Shown piece after piece: positions 50,485 to 55,604 of a stretch of 55,604 bases of DNA (positions are counted from its first letter, which is position 1; each line of letters begins with the position of its first letter). Under the pieces are notes generated by a model that did no database searches, was not told the origin of the DNA, and saw only the letters and a program-made list of their open reading frames with translations. The position numbers and the translations under genes are program-made. The stretch is from an uncultured Streptococcus sp. (GTDB taxonomy: Bacteria; Bacillota; Bacilli; Lactobacillales; Streptococcaceae), in NCBI RefSeq assembly GCF_905372115.1, contig NZ_CAJPNR010000011.1, positions 1-55,604 on the forward strand. The letters run 5' to 3'.

Positions 50485-52149
50485 ATGAAAAAGAAATTTT
50501 TCAGTTGGGCTATTCCAGCCTTGATGCTTCTTACACTCTTCCCTTTTCAGGCTGTCTCAGCCTGTACCGGATTTATTATCGGGAAGGATTTGACGACGGA
50601 TGGTTCGACTCTCTATGGTCGAACAGAGGACCTGGAACCCAACCACAACAAGAATTTTGTGGTACGGGAGCGCAAGTATAATAAGGCTGGTGATAAATTT
50701 GTAGATGAAACCAACGGCTTTAGCTTTGATTTGCCGGCTGTTAGCTACAAGTATACGGCGGTACCGGATGTGACACCAGAGCAAGGCGTTTTTGATGAGG
50801 CCGGTTTTAATGAGGAAGGCGTTTCTATCTCTGCGACGGTCTCGGCTAGTGCTAATGATGATATTCAAAAAGTAGACCCTTATGTCAAGGACGGTATCGC
50901 TGAATCAGCTTTAACTTCTGTAGTCCTGCCTCATGTGAAAACAGCCAAAGAGGGAGTAGAACTACTAGCCAAAATTGTCAGAGAAAAAGGTGCAGCCGAA
51001 GGCAATATCGTGACGATTGCTGACAAGACGGGTGTATGGTATATGGAAATCCTTTCTGGCCACCAATACGCTGCCATCAAGTTTCCGGATGACAAATACG
51101 CTGTTTTTCCTAATACATTTTTCCTAGGCAATGTAGACAAGAATGATACTGAAAACACCATCTTATCAGCTGATCTTGAAAAAATAGCGCAGGATGCTGG
51201 CACCTATAAGGAAATCAATGGCAGCTTCCATGTAGCCCAATCCTATAATCCGCCACTGGCAGAAGCTGACCGCTCTCGGGTTTGGTCTGGCATCAAGGCG
51301 TTGGATCCCAATGCAGATGTACAATATGATGATGAATACTTTGAACTCATGCACTCAACCAGCGACAAGCTTAGTCTGCGTGATGCCATGAACTTGCAGC
51401 GCAATCGCTTGGAAGGAACAGACTTCAAACCGCAAGATCAGATGGAGCTAGACGGAAAAGGGATTCCAGATAGAACAAAGGTAGATCCAGTTTATAAATA
51501 TCCTATCTCCAATCCAAATGTCATGGAGGCTCACATCTTCCAGCTTAAGGACAATTTACCTGCCTCTACTGGAGGAGGAATTCTTTGGCTAGCCATGGGA
51601 AGTCCGCGCAATGCGCCCTATCTTCCTTACTATGGCAATATCAGCAATACCTCTCAGCCTTATCAAGAAATGAGCACAGCCTACAATGAAAATTCATGGT
51701 ATTGGACTGTTAGCCGAATCAATGATTTGGTTGCAAAATACCCAGAACTATTTGAAGATGGCTCTATTCGCAGTGAAATTGAGCGTATGGAAAGCCAATG
51801 GATGGAGGAACAGCCAGCTCATGACAACGAGCAGATTAGTCTGTCTGAACAGCCAGAACAAGCCAGTCTGAAAGCAACAAAAGATTCTATGGAGCAAGCG
51901 GATTCAGTCTTTAAGCGCCTCAAGGAAATTCAGAAGATTGCTGAAGATAAAGTCGTGGCTGAATATGGTACAAGTGCTTTAGAAGAGATTGAGGAGTTAG
52001 AGGACTCTGACACAGAGGAGACCATTCGTCTGGAAGATTTTGACTACGATATTGCTATTGCAGGAGGTATCTTTGTGCTGACTGTCATTGGAATAGCGAT
52101 TTATCTCGTCAAAGGAAAAAATAGAAAAGGAGCAGACAGTCATGAATAA
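50485..52149 (+). CDS. Secreted C69-family dipeptidase, membrane-anchored
   Basis: 554 aa. The signal peptide ends VSA just before Cys27 (CTGFIIGKDLTTDGSTLYGRTEDL), the N-terminal nucleophile of the family C69 (PepD-like) Ntn hydrolases; signal-peptidase cleavage would expose it. Further conserved blocks: YKYTAVPDVTPEQGVFDEAGFNEEGVSISAT, VWYMEILSGHQYA, FPNTFFLG. The body ends about residue 470, followed by an E-rich stalk and a C-terminal membrane helix (IAIAGGIFVLTVIGIAIYLV) with a basic tail, but no LPXTG. Similar to S. gordonii amylase-binding protein B (AbpB), which is a C69 dipeptidase. Overlaps the next gene by 8 nt. Confidence 0.88.
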   Translation: MKKKFFSWAIPALMLLTLFPFQAVSACTGFIIGKDLTTDGSTLYGRTEDLEPNHNKNFVVRERKYNKAGDKFVDETNGFSFDLPAVSYKYTAVPDVTPEQGVFDEAGFNEEGVSISATVSASANDDIQKVDPYVKDGIAESALTSVVLPHVKTAKEGVELLAKIVREKGAAEGNIVTIADKTGVWYMEILSGHQYAAIKFPDDKYAVFPNTFFLGNVDKNDTENTILSADLEKIAQDAGTYKEINGSFHVAQSYNPPLAEADRSRVWSGIKALDPNADVQYDDEYFELMHSTSDKLSLRDAMNLQRNRLEGTDFKPQDQMELDGKGIPDRTKVDPVYKYPISNPNVMEAHIFQLKDNLPASTGGGILWLAMGSPRNAPYLPYYGNISNTSQPYQEMSTAYNENSWYWTVSRINDLVAKYPELFEDGSIRSEIERMESQWMEEQPAHDNEQISLSEQPEQASLKATKDSMEQADSVFKRLKEIQKIAEDKVVAEYGTSALEEIEELEDSDTEETIRLEDFDYDIAIAGGIFVLTVIGIAIYLVKGKNRKGADSHE

Positions 52150-52963
52150 AACAAGAAGAATTGCTCTCTATATCTACTTAGTCCTAGCTGGTATCGGCTT
52201 GCAGTTTGAGCTAGGCTCCATGGCGGAAAAGGAAGTCACCTTGGAAGCTGGCCGCGACTTGATTCTGAACTTAGCTGTTTTAGCTGCCTTTTTCCTGCCT
52301 TTCTATTTCTTGATTAAAAAACTCGCCAAGAAGTTATCTGTAGAGACGATCGTTCTAGGAACAGCCCTCTTTGGAGGTGCCTTTATCTCTGGCTGGCTCA
52401 GTTTTGCAGGCAATAGTTTGATTGATATTATTAACTCTAACTTTATAAAGGATCCTGCTGTTTTCAATGATTGGACCAATGCACTGACAGCTCCTTTTGC
52501 AGAGGAATTTTTCAAGTCTCTGACAGCCTTTGCCGCTCTCTACATTTTGGGACGCAAGGATATTCAGTCAGTCTTAATCGCTGGGCTGAGTTCGGGCTTT
52601 GGCTTTCAAGTCATAGAGGATATTGCCTATGTATCCAGAGTGACTTTCGGAGAACAATATAGTGGTTCCTTAGAAGCAGTTGGCCGAATTGCTGGCGGAT
52701 TGGCTTCGCACACTCTCTATACAGCAGTGGTGACCGTTGGGGTTTATCTTCTGTTCTCCACGGCTTACAAAAAATACCGTCTCTTTGGTCTCTGGTGCGT
52801 CGTGTCAACAGTTGCCAATCACTTTATTTGGAACTCTCCATTCTTTGAAACAGAGCATCGGATTAACATCGTTGTCGGTTTCTTGTTTGCCTTTCTCGTT
52901 GCGACCTTTATAGAAGTTTACCGACTGGTCCTGAAGGAGAAAAAGACAGATTTAGAAATTTAA
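52142..52963 (+). CDS. PrsW-family intramembrane metalloprotease
   Basis: 273 aa with 7-8 membrane helices. The PrsW/CPBP-like zinc motifs are present: E121-E122-F-F-K125, E159 in VIEDIAYV, H190 in ASHTLYT and H227 in ANHFIWN. PrsW of B. subtilis cuts the anti-sigma factor RsiW; other members process bacteriocins or surface proteins. Here its start overlaps the dipeptidase stop by 8 nt, so the two are translationally coupled, and the substrate may be the membrane-anchored dipeptidase or its sorting/stalk. No sigma/anti-sigma pair is nearby. Confidence 0.85.
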   Translation: MNKTRRIALYIYLVLAGIGLQFELGSMAEKEVTLEAGRDLILNLAVLAAFFLPFYFLIKKLAKKLSVETIVLGTALFGGAFISGWLSFAGNSLIDIINSNFIKDPAVFNDWTNALTAPFAEEFFKSLTAFAALYILGRKDIQSVLIAGLSSGFGFQVIEDIAYVSRVTFGEQYSGSLEAVGRIAGGLASHTLYTAVVTVGVYLLFSTAYKKYRLFGLWCVVSTVANHFIWNSPFFETEHRINIVVGFLFAFLVATFIEVYRLVLKEKKTDLEI

Positions 52964-52994
52964 ATAATTTTCAGGGAATATATCAAACAAGAGC

Positions 52995-53033
52995 TTGAAA
53001 TCGCTTGCAAAACCTGGAGTAAAAGGCTATACT
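52995..53033 (+). promoter_or_regulatory. cre-overlapped promoter of C69 dipeptidase 2
   Basis: TTGAAATCGCTTGCA (52995-53009) matches the CcpA consensus fully; -35 TTGCAA (53005-53010), 17 bp spacer, -10 TATACT (53028-53033). The geometry is identical to that of dipeptidase 1. Confidence 0.75.
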
Positions 53034-53086
53034 GAATATAGTATTTAATTTTGTAATTTTTTACAAAAAACAAAGGAGATATTTTT

Positions 53087-55138
53087 ATGAAAAAAATATT
53101 GTTTCGTTCCTTGTTAGCTCTTTCGACCATTTTCCTCTTTCCTTTCCAAGTGGTCGAAGCATGCACAGGATTTATTGTCGGGAAAGACCTGACGGCAGAC
53201 GGCACAACGCTTTACGGTCGGACAGAGGACTTGGAGCCCAATCACAATAAGGTCTTTCTGGTTCATCCGAGAAAGACCAATGCCAGTGGTGCCAAGCTGG
53301 TCGATGAAACCAACAACTTTGAATGGACCCTGCCGGCAGAAAGTTACAAGTATACTTCGGTCTCAGATGTGACTCCATCCCAAGGTATTTTTGACGAGGT
53401 TGGCTTCAATGAATACGGTGTTTCGATTTCTGCGACAGTTTCTGCCAAGGCCAATGATGCCATTCAAAAGGTGGACCCTTATGTAGAAAATGGCTTGGCT
53501 GAGTCTATCCTGACAACTGTCGTTCTGCCCCACGTTCAGACAGCCCGTCAGGGTGTGGAGCTGATGGCGCAGATTGTCAGAGAGCAGGGAGCAGCAGAGG
53601 GGAATATTATTACCATTGCTGATAAGACTGGTGTCTGGTATATGGAAATCCTATCTGGCCACCAATATGTTGCTATTAAATTCCCAGATGACAAGTATGC
53701 TGTCTTTCCTAATACTTTCTTCTTGGGTAGTGTTGACTTTGATGATACAGAAAATGTCATTGCCTCAAAAGGTGTTCAGGATGTAGCCAAGCAAGCTAAT
53801 TCTTATAAAGAAATTGACGGCAAATTCCATATTTCTCAGTCCTATAATCCACCGATGGCAGAGGCAGATCGTTCACGTGCCTGGGCAGGTATCACCAGTC
53901 TAGATCCAAATGCGACCGTGTCTTATAATGACTCTTACTTTGATCTCATGCACTCCACAGACAGAAAGATTAGTGTAGCAGATGTCATGGCTATGCAGCG
54001 CAATCGCTTTGAGGGCACTCAGTTTAAGCCACTGGACCAAATGGAGCTAGATGGTAAGGGGCTGCCACAACGCGGGACGACAGACCCTGTTTACAAATAT
54101 CCGTTGGGCAATCCAAATGTCATGGAAGCTCATATCTTCCAGCTCAAAGACGGTGTTCCAGCCAATATGGGCGGTGGCACTATGTGGCTAGCAGTAGGCA
54201 GTCCGCGCTTCTCACCTTACCTGCCTTATAATGGTAATATTACAGATACTTACGATGCTTATAAGGTCAACACAACTGGCTACAGTCCAGACTCTTGGTA
54301 CTGGGTAGCATCTCATATCTACGATATGGCGGCCAAGCATCAGGACCTCTTCGGCACTTCTGTCCAAGACAAGTGGAAGGCTTTGGAAGCGCGCTTTATT
54401 GAGGAGCAAAATGCTCTGGATGCAGCCAATGCAGCTCTGCCAGACTCTTCAGCCAAAGTTACAGAAGAAACACAGGCTCGAGCAGCGCAAGTTTTTAAGG
54501 AAATGAAAGAGCTAGAAGCAGAAATGGAAGCTAAAATCAAGGAAGCAACAAAAACAACTCCTTCCAGCTCCAGCAAAGATTTTAGCAGCTCTTCGTCATC
54601 TCAAAGTTCGTCAAGTTCTTCCTCTTCAGCAACTTCTAGCAGTTCTGATACACGGACGGAAGTCAATGTAGAAGATGATAGCTTGGTAGATGTCGCAACT
54701 GGCATTCGCTTGAAAAATGCTGACTTGGTCAAGGCAGGTCTTCAGTTGTCAGTGAAAAAACTGGAAAGCAAGACTCAGCCGACAGATACCTATGACATTC
54801 GCTTGACCAATCCAAATGGTCAGCCGGTACATCAGGTCAGTCCAACCCTTGTGACAATCCCAGTCCGCAAAGACCTGCCAGTAGATGTCGTCTATGCTCT
54901 GGATGAAAATGGCAAGCAGGTTGAGAAATTTGATGTAACGGTTAATCAAAACCAGACCATCAGCTTCACAACCAATCATTTCTCTGTTTACCAAGTACAG
55001 TATCGAAATGAGCAGTCCGTCAAGACTAAGAAAAAAGACCTGCCATCAACAGGTGAGCAAGTCACCATCATGGGCCTTGCAGGCTTGATTATCCTAGCAG
55101 GAGTCTTCTTCCTTTTGAAGAAAACAAAGAAAAACTAA
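53087..55138 (+). CDS. Cell-wall-anchored C69-family dipeptidase (AbpB-like)
   Basis: 683 aa. The signal peptide ends VEA directly before Cys26 (CTGFIVGKDLTADGTTLYGRTEDL), so secretion exposes the nucleophile. The enzyme domain (26 to ~470) is closely similar to dipeptidase 1. After it come a helical stalk (~440-480), a Ser-rich linker (~490-525), a small beta domain of ~110 residues (LVDVATGIRLKNADLVKAG ... TNHFSVYQVQYRN) and a true sorting signal LPSTG, hydrophobic helix and KKTKKN. Anchoring therefore differs from dipeptidase 1. Resembles S. gordonii AbpB (amylase-binding, dipeptidase) in family and size; amylase binding is not shown here. AAAGGAG precedes the ATG. Confidence 0.9.
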   Translation: MKKILFRSLLALSTIFLFPFQVVEACTGFIVGKDLTADGTTLYGRTEDLEPNHNKVFLVHPRKTNASGAKLVDETNNFEWTLPAESYKYTSVSDVTPSQGIFDEVGFNEYGVSISATVSAKANDAIQKVDPYVENGLAESILTTVVLPHVQTARQGVELMAQIVREQGAAEGNIITIADKTGVWYMEILSGHQYVAIKFPDDKYAVFPNTFFLGSVDFDDTENVIASKGVQDVAKQANSYKEIDGKFHISQSYNPPMAEADRSRAWAGITSLDPNATVSYNDSYFDLMHSTDRKISVADVMAMQRNRFEGTQFKPLDQMELDGKGLPQRGTTDPVYKYPLGNPNVMEAHIFQLKDGVPANMGGGTMWLAVGSPRFSPYLPYNGNITDTYDAYKVNTTGYSPDSWYWVASHIYDMAAKHQDLFGTSVQDKWKALEARFIEEQNALDAANAALPDSSAKVTEETQARAAQVFKEMKELEAEMEAKIKEATKTTPSSSSKDFSSSSSSQSSSSSSSSATSSSSDTRTEVNVEDDSLVDVATGIRLKNADLVKAGLQLSVKKLESKTQPTDTYDIRLTNPNGQPVHQVSPTLVTIPVRKDLPVDVVYALDENGKQVEKFDVTVNQNQTISFTTNHFSVYQVQYRNEQSVKTKKKDLPSTGEQVTIMGLAGLIILAGVFFLLKKTKKN

Positions 55139-55148
55139 TCTAAAATAA

Positions 55149-55180
55149 AAAGAAGGCCGAGCAATATGTCCGGCCTTTCT
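55149..55180. terminator. Bidirectional terminator between dipeptidase 2 and the TetR gene
   Basis: AGAAGGCCG / CGGCCTTTCT stem with A-rich left and T-rich right flank. Confidence 0.75.
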
Positions 55181-55228
55181 TAGTGGAAAAAACGACTTTT
55201 GTCTAGGTTATGCTTCAAGCTAGAGCCC

Positions 55229-55604
55229 TTATCTCAAATAATCATAGTTATAAGTAGTCAAAATTATATCCGTGATTTCTTCAGGTTCTTCCTGAGCTCC
55301 GCCGGCTATCCAAAGAGAAATAATCCCCTCAACACTAGATAGGAAGATTTCCAAGGCGTATTTCTGAGGAATCTGAAAGTTCTCCTCTAAAAAACGCTGG
55401 GTAGCAGTCTCTTGCTTGTCACTCAGAATGATAGTGGTTATGTACTCCCGAATAGCCTCTCGAAAGTCAATATAATGGCTTCTGGTCAGGGCATTAATTA
55501 GACGCTCATTGGCACGAAGTATATGAAATTTTGCTATCATTAACTTTTGGGGATATTCGTTCTCCGCTTCAAACATGCTATAACTAGAAAGTTGGGAAAT
55601 AATG
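55229..55604 (-). CDS. TetR-family regulator, 5' part outside the window
   Basis: The minus-strand frame is open from the window edge to the stop at 55229 and gives about 124 residues, all helical: MIAKFHILRANERLINAL, REAIREYITTIIL, FQIPQKYALEIFLSSVEGIISLWI. This is the effector-binding half of a TetR/AcrR protein of the type common in streptococci. The DNA-binding half lies beyond position 55604. It is convergent with dipeptidase 2. Confidence 0.6.
   Translation of the reverse strand, partial: IISQLSSYSMFEAENEYPQKLMIAKFHILRANERLINALTRSHYIDFREAIREYITTIILSDKQETATQRFLEENFQIPQKYALEIFLSSVEGIISLWIAGGAQEEPEEITDIILTTYNYDYLR

Noticed and set aside
54570..54660. AGC/TCT-rich tract as a microsatellite or CRISPR-like repeat
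   Set aside because: It encodes the Ser-rich wall-spanning linker in frame; units are irregular. No CRISPR array was seen anywhere in the window.

Overview
The window is low-to-moderate GC Firmicute DNA. Gene content and order point to a viridans streptococcus, most likely of the Sanguinis group (S. sanguinis / S. gordonii / S. cristatus type). The main reasons are a MacP homologue in a glmU-nudix-macP-mtnN cluster, an era/mutM/coaE/pmrA/rpmG/secG/rnr/smpB backbone, a sortase-assembled pilus locus, and AbpB-like family C69 dipeptidases. The species was not tested by any search.

Layout. 1-7.4 kb: ASCH protein (cut by the left edge), PadR-type regulator, a membrane-anchored unknown, then glmU, ADP-sugar nudix hydrolase, macP, mtnN, a YjgN-like membrane protein and an ABC-F ATPase, i.e. 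envelope precursor supply and housekeeping. 7.5-16.7 kb: a pilus operon with one LPETG ancillary protein, FOUR tandem LPNTG backbone pilins (the first frameshifted in a T5 tract) and one class C sortase without a recognisable lid motif. 16.8-30.8 kb: mostly housekeeping (zinc ribbon, lipoprotein cyclophilin, nudix, PspC-like, ftsK/spoIIIE, VOC protein, DUF3397, rplK-rplA with a probable L1 leader, YjeM-like permease, pyrH-frr, cvfB, YozE, phoH, ald, GNAT). 30.9-31.3 kb: tRNA-Thr(GGU) followed by gene-poor DNA that looks like an integration scar. 31.3-41.7 kb: ybeY-dgkA-era, an accessory insert (HTH-Fic protein, hydrolase remnant, nudix), then mutM-coaE-pmrA-rpmG-secG, an orphan ORF, and rnr-smpB.

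41.75-44.35 kb: a cassette of Rrf2 regulator, MDR oxidoreductase and alpha/beta hydrolase. It lies between two ~35-bp imperfect copies of the smpB 3' end/terminator and carries two matching 19-bp operator-like palindromes. 44.4-46.5 kb: two tandem, probably paralogous 347-residue membrane-anchored proteins of unknown function. 46.7-50.1 kb: tehB-like methyltransferase and pepO. 50.4-55.1 kb: a C69 dipeptidase-PrsW-C69 dipeptidase module. Both dipeptidase promoters have a perfect-consensus cre box overlapping the -35, implying shared CcpA control. The window ends inside a TetR-type regulator on the minus strand.

The strongest leads for something not routine are: (i) the four-pilin array with homogenised C-termini, a hairpin in each spacer, a slippage-prone pilin and a lidless sortase; (ii) the repeat-flanked Rrf2 cassette with its two-box operator; (iii) the cre-controlled C69-PrsW-C69 surface peptidase module; and (iv) the paralogous 347-residue protein pair.
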